A stretch of 64,000 bases of DNA. It comes from Plasmodium coatneyi (lineage: Eukaryota; Apicomplexa; Aconoidasida; Haemosporida; Plasmodiidae). The stretch is taken from NCBI RefSeq assembly GCF_001680005.1, contig NC_033564.1, positions 310,001-374,000 of the forward strand. The letters run 5' to 3'. Positions within the stretch are counted from its first letter, which is position 1. Each line of letters begins with the position of its first letter. Both the position numbers and the translations under genes were made by a program. The notes under the pieces were generated by a model. That model was not told the origin of the DNA, did no database searches, and saw only the letters and a list, made by a program, of their open reading frames with translations. Positions 44,040 through 55,461 of the stretch are shown one piece after another.

Positions 44040-45519
44040 CCGTCCCTCCGGGGAAGCGTGCACACATGCAACCGTGTAGACGTGTAGACGTGTAGACGTG
44101 TAGAGGTGTAACCATGTGGGGGTGGTCATCTTGACAGCAGTGCAAAAACAGGTTGTACCATCACCGTCGACCTAACACTGGGCCAGCGTCCTCCTTCCAT
44201 TTTTGTAACATACACACTGTTAATATGAACACAAGTTCACTTTTTTTTTTTTTTTTTTTTTCTTATCCATTTTTGTGCCCCTCTGCGTACCTCCACTTAT
44301 AAAGGCCTGGCCCATTTAACCAACGCAGCAGTGCAAAGCGAGTGCACCTATGACATGATTTCCCAAGTGGGTATTACAACACCTGCATGTACCATACGGG
44401 TAGACTATTGCACCTTTGTCTGACCCCCTCTATGCATGTGCATGCGTATGCCCGTCTACTGAGCACAACCCTCCTACCCTATTGTTAAGCTGGTAAACTG
44501 CTAAGCTATTAAACTGTTACATTGTTAAGATTTTTCTTTTTTTTAATTTTCACGCGGCTGTTTTTTACGTGCAGCTCTATACGCAGTCCCCATTTTGTGG
44601 AAAGTGATCCACCAAAAGAAGGATGTTGAGGTTGGTGAACATTACGCCATACTGCGAAAGGCAAATTAGCTCTTTTTCGTAAAAAGAAGGGAACGCGCAG
44701 AGTTGCTGTCCTCCTTTCGCACATGTGTGACATTGGGGAAAGTCCCCCCAGGTGGACCATCAAAAGAAAGGAGACCCCCACTTAGACATAACTTCACCTT
44801 ATCAGAAAAAGGGGCAAAAAAAAGGTCCCCAAATGATCGCTTCCACATTTGCAAAAAAAAAAAAAAAAAATGACTCCACGAAAAATGCCCCTCATTTTCA
44901 CCCCTCCGTTCGTTCCTTTTGCTATTTTACGAATAAGCGCGTTTGAGGTGTGGCCCTCGTATTCACCTCTTCCCATTTTTTAGTCACCACTGCACTGCTC
45001 ACGTCACTCAAAATTGTGACAAAACGCGACTAGCTAAAGCGAAAGTTACCTTGCGGGGGATACATAGCGGTACGTACATTTTATAACCCCAGCTAGCAGA
45101 TAAAAAGCCGTTTGCACAGTGCATACTTGTTGGCATCCGTGCTTGGTGAGATCCTCTTGGGTGGACTCGGCTAATTTGTTCACGTATTTTTCACCCATCT
45201 GTTTGTATTTTAATTTGATCTGAATTAAATTGATTTTATTTTGTTTGGTTTTTTTTTTTTTTCCACCTCACCCTTTCGAATTTCCCCCTCGTAAAGGAAC
45301 ACCTCTTCGCACCAAACCGGGAACCCAAACTGGAACCCTCCCTTTTGCTACTTTTGACTCCCTCCCATCTGAAGGAAAAACCATTTAAAAGGCACCAAGC
45401 AAGGGTTTACGTGAACCCCGAGTGTGAAGTCATCGCTGCCCCCCACAGTTGGCATTTCCTTTGTGCAAAATCACCTTTGACCGAGTATGCCACATTTTTT
45501 CCACTTCCAGTTAATATAA
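44040..45519. other. Intergenic, CK2 alpha 3' flank and SCS alpha promoter
   Basis: 1.5 kb. Holds an 8-bp tandem repeat just after the CK2 stop, T-run at 44240-44260, A-run at about 44853-44870 and T-run at about 45249-45262. A loose 10-14 bp repeat of GTTAAGCT/GTAAACT type lies at 44481-44530. No gene supported. Confidence 0.55.
44074..44113. repeat. 8-bp tandem repeat, 5 copies (GTGTAGAC)
   Basis: Three exact GTGTAGAC units, then GTGTAGAG and GTGTAACC. It lies 35 bp after the CK2 alpha stop codon, likely in the 3' UTR, and would be a candidate length-polymorphic marker. Confidence 0.85.
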
Positions 45520-46790
45520 ATGAAGAGCGGTGCTATTAGAAATTGGAGTTCCTCCCTTAAGGTAATGCGCAAGTGCTAACCTTCACTGCGGCGTAGATAC
45601 GTTGGCACAAAAAGTGGGTGGTCTGTCTCTACGGGCGAATGGCCTAACACCGGTCCATTTTGCGCCCTTACGTATAAATGAGCTGCAGCCTATTAGTGTA
45701 ACTGCCTACACATTTTTTTTTTTTTTTTTTTTTTGGCGAATTATTAGGGAAGGAACTTTTCCGCCACAAGTAAAGTCTTTGTTGACAAGAACACCACGGT
45801 GATATGTCAGGGGATCACGGGCAAGCAGGTTCGTCCAAGGGAGTGTGTGTACTTTCGTGTGTGTCTGCCTATGTTTTCGTTTCGTGACCCGCGTACCCAC
45901 AAGAGGTACTTTTTTCTCCCCCCCTGCAGGGAACCTTCCACACCACGGAGGCAATGAAATATGGGACCAAAATGGTGGGGGGCGTGAACCCCAGGAAAAA
46001 GGGCACCATGTGGGAAAGTCTAGACAAAAAATACACTCTCCCCGTTTTCGGATCGACTATGGAGGCAAAGGAAAAGACCAACTGTTACGCATCCGTCATT
46101 TATGTTCCCCCCGAGCATGCAAAAAATGCAATCATCGAAGCAGTCGAAGCAGAAATCCCGTTGGTAGTCTGCATAACTGAAGGCATATGTCAACACGACA
46201 TGGTGGAAGTAAAGCATTGTCTGAAAATGTCCAAAAAAACTAAATTAATTGGCCCCAATTGTCCAGGTGTAATAAAACCAGGAGAGTGCAAAATAGGGAT
46301 TATGCCATCTCACATTCATAAAAAAGGGTGCGTTGGAATTGTAAGTAGAAGTGGAACATTGACTTACGAAGGAGTAAATCAAACTACCCAAGTTGGGTTG
46401 GGACAATCCACTTGCATAGGCATTGGTGGGGACCCTTTCCACGGAACCAACTTTATTGACTGCATTAAACTGTTCCTGGAAGACGATCAAACCAAGTGCA
46501 TTTTACTTATTGGAGAAATTGGTGGGGATGCAGAAGAGCAGGTCGCCGAATGGTTAATACAGAATAATGTCGATGATGGGAAGAAAAAGAAGAAACCTGT
46601 TTTCGCCTTCGTAGCAGGGAAATGTGCCCCTCCTGGGAAGAGGATGGGCCATGCGGGTGCACTAATTAGTGGTGGCAAAGGCACAGCCGATGAGAAAATC
46701 AAGGCTTTAGAAAGTGCCGGTGTGCATACAATTATGAACCCGGCTTTAATGGGGCAGGAAATTTACTCCGTCATGAAGGGCCTCACATAG
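45520..46790 (+). CDS. SCSalpha: Succinyl-CoA synthetase (ligase) alpha subunit, three exons, mitochondrial
   Basis: Exons 45520-45561, 45748-45828 and 45930-46790, both introns phase 0 (donors CTTAAG|GTAATG and AAGCAG|GTTCGT; acceptors TTATTAG|GGA and CCTGCAG|GGA). The protein is 327 aa. Exons 1 and 2 give a presequence-like start, MKSGAIRNWSSSLK then GRNFSATSK, followed by VFVDKNTTVICQG, the Rossmann strand that binds CoA. SCS alpha/beta converts succinyl-CoA and ADP (or GDP) to succinate, CoA and NTP in the TCA cycle. The phosphohistidine lies in KRMGHAGALISGG (His282), and GPNCPG at about 149-154 is the CoA-site loop. An in-frame TAG just before exon 2 proves that the frame must be spliced there. 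Intron 1 holds a T22 run (45713-45734). Exon 1 is inferred from phase and presequence; the rest is firm. Confidence 0.93.
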
Positions 46791-47752
46791 CGCCAGTTGT
46801 GCACAGCGTGGGTGGGGGACGGGCAGCCTTTCGGAAGGGACAACCCAAACACAGTACAGTTTAGCGGCGTGTAAGGGTAGATGAGTTGTTCATCCCTACG
46901 CTACACTTTGTTGTGTGTGTGTGTTTTTTTTTTCCAGGGGAAAGCCCCCATAACGAGAGAAAAGGCACAAAAACGCATTCGCCCCGTCTAAAAAGTCACC
47001 TAGTCAGACACGCAATTTAAGACCACCCCAGCGTGTCCATCGGCCTTAACAAATGGCGTTCGTCATTGGGTGAAGTTTTCACTCACGCGCGTAAATCATC
47101 ACAGTGAAAAAGTGCAAATGTGTGTGCGTTATTCGTTTCCACTGGTTAGTTGCGTCAGCTCCCCCACGTCATACATTTAGTGGTTTGAAATGTGAACGAC
47201 CATCTAACAACATCTGTGATCACGAAATGGGAGATTATTATCTTAGCGCCGCTTCGCTTTGCTCTGCTTTTTTTGCTTTCCTTTTCATTTTGTGATGGGG
47301 CCAACACATAACGCTGTGTTCACTGCACAGGAGAGGCCTCTTAATATAAACAACGTATTAACAATAAAAAATTTCGTTCCTTTTTTCATTAAGTATAAAC
47401 GAGGAGATGGGGGTGGATAGACATGCAGTGGGGCATTCGAGGAATAACGCGAAATGTGTACCACGTGAGATGCAACTAGCGAAACGCTCAGGAGTCACAA
47501 ATGTGCGTAACAACAATGGGCAACGGGTCCATTGCACTGATGAGGAGAAAAAAAAAAAAAAAAAAAAATTCATTTTTTCCTACCATCCGTACGCGTCGCC
47601 TTAATCGTAACCTTTCCTTTCATGCCCCAAACAGAGTGGCAGGCGCAGTTCCGTGCAGTGTTCCTAAGCCGTGTGCGCGAAACTACGTCCGCATGTTTTT
47701 GTGTATGTGTGTAAAAAAATGGATATTTCCAAATGGGCAACGCTTCAGCGTA
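46791..47752. other. Convergent intergenic region, SCS alpha (+) / ERC (-)
   Basis: 962 bp that should hold both 3' UTRs. An A20-type run lies at about 47549-47568 and a GT-rich patch near 46912-46922. No gene supported. Confidence 0.55.
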
Positions 47753-48787
47753 TTATAACTCATCTGGGGTTGTACCCTTCAGTGTGCCGTCATCCTGCGA
47801 ACCGTCCTCCTTATCGCCTAAAGATCCATCATCCTGATCCAAGTCGTCATCCATTCCTGTTCTACTTCTTGTGGAGGGTAATACAACATTCTTGCCAATA
47901 TCGAGTTTAAAATCTTCAGGGTATCTTAAAATATCCCCATAATCAGTCAGCGAAGTAACTGCCAGTTTTAGCGCCTTCTCATTCCATAGGTCATAAGTAA
48001 TTGGTTTTCCTTCGAAGATGCTTTCCTTCACTTCGGGTATGTTAATAGAACCTGCTTCATTGGATGGGTCAAAATATACTTTAACAATTTCTTCCTTGTC
48101 TATAAAGCCATCTTTATTTGTATCGAAAAAATTAAAATCATCCAGAGCAACCTCATCGTCCTTTTTCACATGTGGGTCATCTGTTCTTGTTTGTTTAAAT
48201 TCATCAACTGATATTCTGCCATCCTTATTTACATCATGGTGTTCTAAAATTTCGTTTATTTCTAACTCTTTCAAATCTTCATCCTTCATTGGATCGATTA
48301 ACAATCCTACTTCGTTTATATTTAGCTTATTGTCTTTATCTTTGTCTACAATTTGGAACCTCTTTAGCAATCCTTCTGCGTGTTTTTCGACCTCTTTTGC
48401 ATCTAGGTTTTGTGAAAATGCTTCATTCAATTCTGGTAAGGATATGAACCCATCCTTATCTGCATCTATTTGTTTCATTTCTACCTGCACCTGTTTCAGG
48501 AACACTTCATTCTTCACATAAATGGACCATGCGTTTAGCTCCTCCTCTGATATTACCTTATCATTATTCTTATCGATCACTGCAAACAATTTTTCTATTC
48601 TTTCTTTAGCCCCTTTGATGTCTAACCCCAGGATGTCCTTCACTTGGTCGTCATTCAGATGGGTGAGGTCATCTAGTGCGCGCATGTCTGCGTACTTCAT
48701 GGGCATATCCGTGCTTCCCACGAGCACATCCTCCTTCAGGTAGAACACCAAACAGGCCACTAAAATGTTATACACGTACCTCTTCAT
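47753..48787 (-). CDS. ERC: Endoplasmic reticulum-resident calcium-binding protein (ERC), reticulocalbin type
   Basis: Single exon, 344 aa. A hydrophobic N terminus (about residues 4-18, YNILVACLVFYL) acts as signal peptide, and the C terminus is PDEL, a KDEL-type ER retrieval signal. Five EF-hand loops are readable: 72-83 (DKNNDKVISEEE), 108-119 (DADKDGFISLPE), 148-159 (DKDKDNKLNINE), 185-196 (DVNKDGRISVDE) and 222-233 (DTNKDGFIDKEE). All keep D at 1, a D/N at 3 and E at 12, so all could bind calcium. Such CREC-family proteins store calcium in the ER lumen; in P. falciparum and Toxoplasma, ERC has been tied to calcium release and egress-related maturation. The acidic tail (305-335) is typical of low-affinity storage. 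It sits next to another ER-lumen gene in the same orientation. Confidence 0.96.
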   Translation of the reverse strand: MKRYVYNILVACLVFYLKEDVLVGSTDMPMKYADMRALDDLTHLNDDQVKDILGLDIKGAKERIEKLFAVIDKNNDKVISEEELNAWSIYVKNEVFLKQVQVEMKQIDADKDGFISLPELNEAFSQNLDAKEVEKHAEGLLKRFQIVDKDKDNKLNINEVGLLIDPMKDEDLKELEINEILEHHDVNKDGRISVDEFKQTRTDDPHVKKDDEVALDDFNFFDTNKDGFIDKEEIVKVYFDPSNEAGSINIPEVKESIFEGKPITYDLWNEKALKLAVTSLTDYGDILRYPEDFKLDIGKNVVLPSTRSRTGMDDDLDQDDGSLGDKEDGSQDDGTLKGTTPDEL

Positions 48788-50717
48788 TTTTGCGTCAACG
48801 GGGTTCTCTCTTTATTAGGAGGGTAATGGGCAACAAACGATCGGCGAGCGATTATTGCGCTAATTACGTGACTGTTGCGCTAACTACGTAACTGTTGGTT
48901 GAACTATGCGAGGCTTTTTCGTTCGCTTTGCAGTTCTTTGCGTGCCTGTGGGGGGGCGTGGCAGGATGTACATATGAAATACTCAACACGAATCACATGT
49001 GCATACAATCTGTACGGACACGTAACGCGCATCCACCAAATGGTTATCTGTTATGCTCGCAGCTTACTCACGTGCAAAGTGTCAATTTTCCAATGGGCTG
49101 ATGTATTCAGGATTATCCTTCCTCTCTTGTTTCACTTCCTGTGTTCGCGAAGCTAGTTTTTTTTTTTTTTTTTTTTTTTTTTCTGTTTGGTGATATCCTA
49201 AGCAGGTATAATTCCTCGAAGGTTAGTGAACAATTAGGGGTTCCTCAAAAATTATTTTTCTTTTTTCCTTTTTTTTTTCATTTTTTTTTAAAGGTCGCTA
49301 AATTAGCTACATGTAATTTTTGTACCTACCCTTTTCCGATGAGCTTAAATTACTGCCATGACATACGTGCGTGCGGTGGGACGAAGGGCTGCCTCCCAAC
49401 TGATGCACATCATGCCGATGATCGGGCAGCTGGGTGAACTTCCCAGTGGGCACTTCTTATCGGTGTGCTTATTCCCCAACGTGCTGCACGCGCTACCCAC
49501 GAGGCTCAAAAAAGCGGCAGATACGAGGTAGGATGCCCCCCATGCGCACTTAAGCGTGCAGCTCCCTTGGCCAGAGTAAGCGATACAAGCAAACACACCC
49601 ACATACACGCACATACATATACACATACATACAAGCATATATACATACATATATACATATTTACATGCACGTGTGTACCTTTTCGTGTGCTGTGCTGTCA
49701 CCTCCCCGGGGGAAGAAAGTACCTAGTGCACTCTATTCATTTATTTTTATTATTTTTTTTTTTACTCCCCAAAGGTTGGAAATTGCTTATCCATGCAATT
49801 CCTCTAATGACTAAATGTTCCTCTCCCGCAGGTGCACCTGCACACCTGAGGTGTTCCTATTTAGGTGCGGGTTAAGGTGCGTACTAGGCGCATACTAGGT
49901 ACTCCTTAGCCTCGCATAGCTTCGCGTCAGGAATGTTATATGCCTCCCTAGCCCCACTACCCTCACCGTGTGTTAAAACACACCTTGCTAATTTATTTAC
50001 CAGACGAAAAGGCGCAAAATCGTGTGCCCCCCACGCTTCTGGTGGTTAAGTGAAAGGATGGGGTAGGTAGGAAACGATGATTTCCCCCTGCAAGTGGTTC
50101 CTGCAGAGAGGTAGCATTTTTGGGTGTCCACTCCATCGTCTGTTTATTCATCCGCTTGTCATCCCATGGGCACATGTTCAACCTGGCGCAGCTGAGGGGG
50201 TCACCGTTGGAAGGAAGCGCAGATGGAACGACTCCCACCTCCCCTCCCCATTTTTACCACCCAGAAGGGGAGAACAAATCAAAGTTACACAAATAATTTC
50301 TTGGGCCTCTTCTGGGGAAATCTTCCCCCAAGTGTGTGCCCCTTTGCCCGTTTGGATTTTATTACCTTAAAGGGTGCTACACGTTTTTTCTTTCACAGTA
50401 GCTCGGTGTTCAATGCCCGCTCGACTGCTCTCCACACACCTGCGGCAAGTGTCTACCCATTCGTACGGGTTAGCAAAAAAAAAAATTAACAAATAAAAAA
50501 AGGGGACTGTTGTTTAAGTCTACAAAAATGAGTGGGTGGAGAAAAAAAAAAAAGGAAAAACACATCACTTTGTGCTGGTCACATATGCACAGGGAGTGGG
50601 CTTAAAAAAATGGGGGGCCGCTGCTCTGCGTAGTCTGCTATCGGTGGAGCTGCTCAGTAAGAGGCGGGAAAAGCGCCCCTCCGTTGGGAGGTTCCACTGC
50701 ACCGCTCCTACGTCGAA
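48788..50717. other. Intergenic, ERC promoter and J2 3' flank
   Basis: 1.9 kb between two minus-strand genes. Holds a T24-type run at about 49158-49181, T-rich patches near 49255-49290, and a TACATA/CACACA patch at 49585-49675. No gene supported. Confidence 0.55.
49585..49675. repeat. Alternating purine-pyrimidine tract (ACATACATATAC type)
   Basis: About 90 bp of nearly pure CACA/TACATA dinucleotide-like sequence. It is a low-complexity microsatellite region typical of spacers in this window and is probably length-variable. Confidence 0.7.
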
Positions 50718-52358
50718 TCAAAGCTCGTCCGTGTAGTGCGGCGCGCTGACGAAGCGGAGCCCACGCTTGACGGCCTGGTTGATGGAGATTCCGCCACTGA
50801 CCACGTCCTCCACGAACTTGTGCACGCTTTGCACATTGACCTCGCCATCGTGCAGGCGGAACTTCTGTCTCTTGGGCCTGAAGGCTACGAGGAAGAGGCA
50901 GTTGGCATGCTTGCACTCATTGACCAACCCGAAGGAGTCCAAAATATGCGGCTGATCAAACACATTCACATACATGATCTTCAGGGGATCTTTTGAAAAC
51001 TTGCCAGCCACATTTTTGATATCCTCATCGAATTTGTGGTAACTCTTCTTTAACAGCTTCAAAATGAGGAAGCAAATTTGCGAATCCTTCTCCTGACACT
51101 GACCCGATTCAAATTTCTTCTTAGTTAACTCCTGGTAGGAAGTCACATGTCCATACAAATTATTTTTCAACCTATTCTGGGCCACGACGTGACTTAACTT
51201 GAGGGACAAAATATTAAAGTCGAAGTTTTTCAAAAAGGTTAAGTCCCCGGAAAGGCTATCAATATCTTCGACAAGCAAAATGGAGGGAGTCCTCACATTT
51301 CTTTTGCTGAAAAGTTGCATCATTTTATAATTGGAACTGTGAATGACCCCTATGTCGATTCTCTTTTCAAACTCTATAGACAGTGCCTTCAACATTACTA
51401 CGTCGTCATTGTATGAGATGAAGAAAATCACTTTAGGCGTTTCTACATTTTTCACTAAAAAGGAGTCCAACTTTTTCTGGCTAGTAATATCTGTATACAC
51501 ATATGGTATGTTCTCCTGAATAAAGCTGATTAAATTTTCCTCCGTTCTGTTTCCATAAAAAGTTTCATATGTTTTATTTTTTTTCAATAAAATGATATGT
51601 GGAAGAGACTTCACGTTGTATTTTCGGCAAATGCTTTTTTCCTCTTGACAGTTAACTACAGAGAAGGTTAAATACCCATCATACTTTTTGGAAAATTTTA
51701 AAAACTTTTTTTTGAAAGATTTACAGTGGGAACATGATGGGGAATAGAAATTTATGACCAGGGAGTATGTGATGTCATTTACTACCCTGTCGTAATTTTG
51801 TGAGTTAATTTTTAACACCTCATTTTTGTATATGTCCTCATATTCATCCTCAAAGTGGTGCCCAAAATTGGGGAACCCTCCTCCTCCTCCACCACCACCT
51901 GAGGTAAACTTAAAGTGGAAGTTACCTGCACGACCACCCCCTCCACCTCTTCCTCCTCCTGCGAATTGTCTAAATATTTCATTCACAACGTCTTGATCAA
52001 AGTGGAAGCCACTGCCAAACCCACCTGGTCCTCCTTCTCCACCTGGGGATGCTCCTTCTGCGTAGTTCTCTCCATACATATCATACATTTTTCTCTTCTC
52101 CGGATCTGACAGCGTTTCATACGCATTAGCTATTTCTATAAAGTCTTTTTCTTTATCTGGAGCCACATCAGGGTGATACTCCTTGGCTAGTTTCCTGTAC
52201 GCCTTTGAGATGTCCTCCTTGCTGGCATTCCTTTTAATCCCCAGCCTTTTGTAATAATCCATTCCTCTTCCGAAAGACAAAAAAAAGGACAACACTAGCA
52301 GTATTACGGAATGCATGTTGGTAATTTTTTTTCTCTTCCTCACGTTTATCACCTTCAT
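50718..52358 (-). CDS. J2: ER-lumen DnaJ protein with thioredoxin domain (PfJ2 homolog)
   Basis: Single exon, 546 aa. The J domain is at 34-97 with HPD at 62-64, so it should stimulate an Hsp70, here BiP. A glycine-rich linker (103-168) follows. The thioredoxin fold begins about 180 and has the CxxC motif CSHC at 209-212 (in FYSPSCSHCKSF). Further thioredoxin-like segments may fill 300-500. The C terminus is TDEL, an ER retrieval signal. This layout matches ERdj5-type J/PDI proteins, and the synteny matches P. falciparum PfJ2, a reported redox partner of ER chaperones. The N terminus from Met1 is basic; Met15 (MHSVILLVLSFFLSFG) gives a more normal signal peptide and may be the true start. Likely role: disulfide-linked quality control in the secretory pathway. 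Confidence 0.94.
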   Translation of the reverse strand: MKVINVRKRKKITNMHSVILLVLSFFLSFGRGMDYYKRLGIKRNASKEDISKAYRKLAKEYHPDVAPDKEKDFIEIANAYETLSDPEKRKMYDMYGENYAEGASPGGEGGPGGFGSGFHFDQDVVNEIFRQFAGGGRGGGGGRAGNFHFKFTSGGGGGGGGFPNFGHHFEDEYEDIYKNEVLKINSQNYDRVVNDITYSLVINFYSPSCSHCKSFKKKFLKFSKKYDGYLTFSVVNCQEEKSICRKYNVKSLPHIILLKKNKTYETFYGNRTEENLISFIQENIPYVYTDITSQKKLDSFLVKNVETPKVIFFISYNDDVVMLKALSIEFEKRIDIGVIHSSNYKMMQLFSKRNVRTPSILLVEDIDSLSGDLTFLKNFDFNILSLKLSHVVAQNRLKNNLYGHVTSYQELTKKKFESGQCQEKDSQICFLILKLLKKSYHKFDEDIKNVAGKFSKDPLKIMYVNVFDQPHILDSFGLVNECKHANCLFLVAFRPKRQKFRLHDGEVNVQSVHKFVEDVVSGGISINQAVKRGLRFVSAPHYTDEL

Positions 52359-54679
52359 TTTTTTCTCTTTCTTCTTGTGTGATACAGTTTTTTTTTTTTT
52401 TTTTTTTTTTCTTCCTCGTTCTGACTAAACAATCGGGGAAATTAAAATAAAAAAAAAAAATGCTGTGCGAGATTTCTGCTCGTTAAGGAGTAGAGTTCCA
52501 CTCCAGCACAGTGGCAGAAATCGAAAACCTCAAATGTATCGCATGAGGTCTCTGCTCAGTGCTAAAACAAAACAAGTGTTAAATTGAATGGCTATACGTC
52601 TTTACATCAGTTTTTTTTTTCTTCTTTTTCTGACCTCTTTTATTGCTTGTTCTTTTGCTTTTCTTTTCCTTATCATGCCTTCACCCGAACATCGCTCATG
52701 TGATGAAAATCGGCATGGGAAAAAACTGAACGGTTTATGGTACTTTGTGGCATACCTACCAAAATTATACGTTCTTCTTCCTCCTCACAAGTAGGCAAAA
52801 AAGCAGAAAAAACAAAAAAAAAAAAATTTTTGTCACATATGGCAAGAATGCCTTTTTCTTTTGAACTATGTGCGGAGCGGCACGCGCGCAAAAGGATTTT
52901 TTAAAATGGGCTATACATATATAACGGAGCTAGCAGTATGTATGCTTTTTTTTTTTTTTTTTTTTCCATTTAGCTCCTTGCGGAAATGTTTTCAAGTTTC
53001 AGAATAAATGGTATATCTGTTCTGGCGACAGTCAAACGGGGGGGGGGGAGTATTGGAAAAAAAAAAAAAAAAAAAAAAACTTGCTTATATCCATATGTAC
53101 CACGCAGGTATGCCCTTCGCGTATTTGGCATATACTTTCCTCCAAGAGAACGTGTTATTCGTCACGGCCACTTGGATAATCCGTTTTGACCCACCTCTTC
53201 TGTGGAAGCACACCAAAGCTGTTCCGTGCTTAGTGTGCTATTATGGTCATTCGGAAGAAGTTGGCTCATTGACCGACTAAGCAACTTACCAACTGGCTCA
53301 TTGATTTCTTTCTTTCTTTTTTTTTTTTTTTTTCTGTCCGTCCGTCCTTTCTTTCCACGTGACAAGGTGGGAAGAAAAGCGCCCTCTACTGGTTACCGTG
53401 TAAGGCAAAAAAACATGGAACGTCCAAAGTGTTCGTTTTACTAGACCCCCGGTGTGTACATATATAAAGCCTACGCAACCCTGGGTGAGGGCACACCCAT
53501 CAAATGAGAAGGAAATTACTAAGCTAACTTCCTCATCACTTCATTCATATCAATTTTGCAAAAGGGAAAGGAACTTCAAACGGAAAATGGTTTTTAATAG
53601 AAAGGCGAAAAAAAAAAAAAATACATGTAAAAGTATGGCTCGTAGGAAAACCACCCCACATATAACACATCCTTTTGTGACTCGTGTGCAAATGAACTTA
53701 TCGCGCAGGTCGGGGTGGTGTTGGGAAAAAAGCATACCAGTGACAGACTACGCAACCGCGGAACTATAAGGAAGTAAACAGGTAGGACTTCCAGACACGC
53801 ACAAGGGATGTACTGAGCAACTCCTCGTAAAATAGGAAACAAACTGCAGCCATTCGACAGACGGCACAGTTACGTTTTGGGGAGGCATGCACATTTTCTA
53901 CTTTTGCGGGGTTCCCAAGTTGGTACGCATAAAGGTTGCACTTCCTTATGTCGTTGAGCTGCTTTTTTTTTTTTTCCAAAACGGATTTTTCACTTCTCCC
54001 CCTGCGGGTTGAAAAAAATTGCAAAAAATCAACTTGAAGGGAACTCAACCGCACGGCGTAACTAACCCTGCTGTTGGAAGTTTTTTTTTTTCTTCTTCTT
54101 CACCCTTCCCCTGAGCAGACACTTTTTTCTTTTGGCACATTTTCGCATCTCTTCTTCCCCCCGCAATTTCACACGTGGCGCTGCAAAAAAAAAATAAAAT
54201 AAAAATGACATTTCGTATGAACGGTGAAAATAAGAACGCAGCTCATCTGCCATTACGTTGAGCCGACTTCATGGCGATTTATGAGTCATTCTGTATGGTG
54301 TGAAACACGTCTACATCGGTGTTCCCCCTTCCAATTAGCATTTTGTCCTGCCAGAGTAAAACTCCCGTCCCTTTTGCACCTCAGGAGGGAGTTATCCTTC
54401 CAAATGGTTTTTACCTATAAAGTTTATGTCATGAAAATCCTCACGATTTCACGAAATTGTTCGTTCCCTTTTTACACGTTGGTATGACCGCACCAAAATT
54501 ACTGAGAAAGCGTCGTCTCCTCGAAAGTGGTTCTTTCTACGAGTAGCCACATCGCCAAAAGGCACTTTCCCAAATGAGCATACATCCATAAGAACTTCAC
54601 CTATATACACACCAGTACTAACTCAGTGTGATTACACCTTTTTGTACACCCTGTGTAAAAAGAGAGAAAAAAAATCGAG
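52359..54679. other. Divergent intergenic region, J2 (-) / MIC19-like (+)
   Basis: 2.3 kb that should contain two promoters. Holds T-run 52388-52410, A-run 53059-53080, T-rich 53311-53333 and A-run about 53610-53622. Open frames here (for example 53452-53769) run through homopolymers and show no domain. Confidence 0.55.
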
Positions 54680-55461
54680 ATGGGAAACTCTGCTTCTTCC
54701 CAAAATGAACACACAGGGAGAAGACTAATTCTGTTGAGTGATGAACTTACCCAAAATTGTGGAAAAAAAAATGACGCGAAAGTTCAGGGTGGCATAAACC
54801 TGGAAGAGACGGCGACCACCGCACAGGAACAGATCAGCGCGCAAATGGCACCACCGGGGAGAGGTAACAATATGCTCAAGGAAAAAAGAATAAGCGAAGG
54901 GGGAAGCATCTTTGCAAGTGTGGCAAACTGCGTGTAGAGGCTGCTTCCACCGAAGTGAATTACTCCACAATGATGCCAACCGAGGGGAAAAGATTACCAC
55001 TGTGTGTGCCTACCCAGTAGATCTACCCCTTCTGTCAATGCAACACCCCAAATGTGTACTAAGATAAACCCTAATCGGCACACCCACGACTGCGATGAAA
55101 AGAAAAATGTGACGAAAAAAAAAAGTGCAATTCCTTTTTTCTCATTCTTCATTTGTTCACACCCCACTCTACAGAACAACAATACAAGGAACTACGCAGC
55201 GAGATCCTGAATGACCTTATTAGGGAGCGCGAGAAGTACATGCATTCGCAGGTCGACCCATTTTACTTCGCAAATAATGGAGGAGGTGACGAATTCATGT
55301 CAACCCAAATGAGTAATAACAAATGTATTCCGGATGAACAGAGAATATATAAATGCCTAAAAGACATGAATGCGTCCACGTCAGGCTTTGTTAACTCCTA
55401 CTCCAGGTGCTGCAGATACTTGCAAAGATACGAAAATTGTGTACATAAAATACGCGTATGA
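54680..55461 (+). CDS. Twin-CX9C protein with N-myristoylation motif, MIC19/CHCHD3-like, two exons
   Basis: Exon 1 is 54680-54863 and exon 2 is 55175-55461, with a 311-nt phase-1 intron (donor GGGGAGAG|GTAACA, acceptor CTCTACAG|AAC). The product is 156 aa. It begins MGNSASS, a classic N-myristoylation sequence (G2, S6). The middle (62-85) is a charged helix. At the C terminus, C112 and C122 are ten apart (nine residues between), and C140/C141 and C150 give a second CX9C pair (C140-X9-C150). This is a CHCH fold, stabilised by two disulfides made by the Mia40/Erv1 import route in the intermembrane space. Myristoylated N terminus plus C-terminal CHCH is the layout of MIC19/MIC25, peripheral subunits of MICOS at cristae junctions. 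The joined gene is my inference from phase match; each half alone looks meaningless. Confidence 0.8.
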
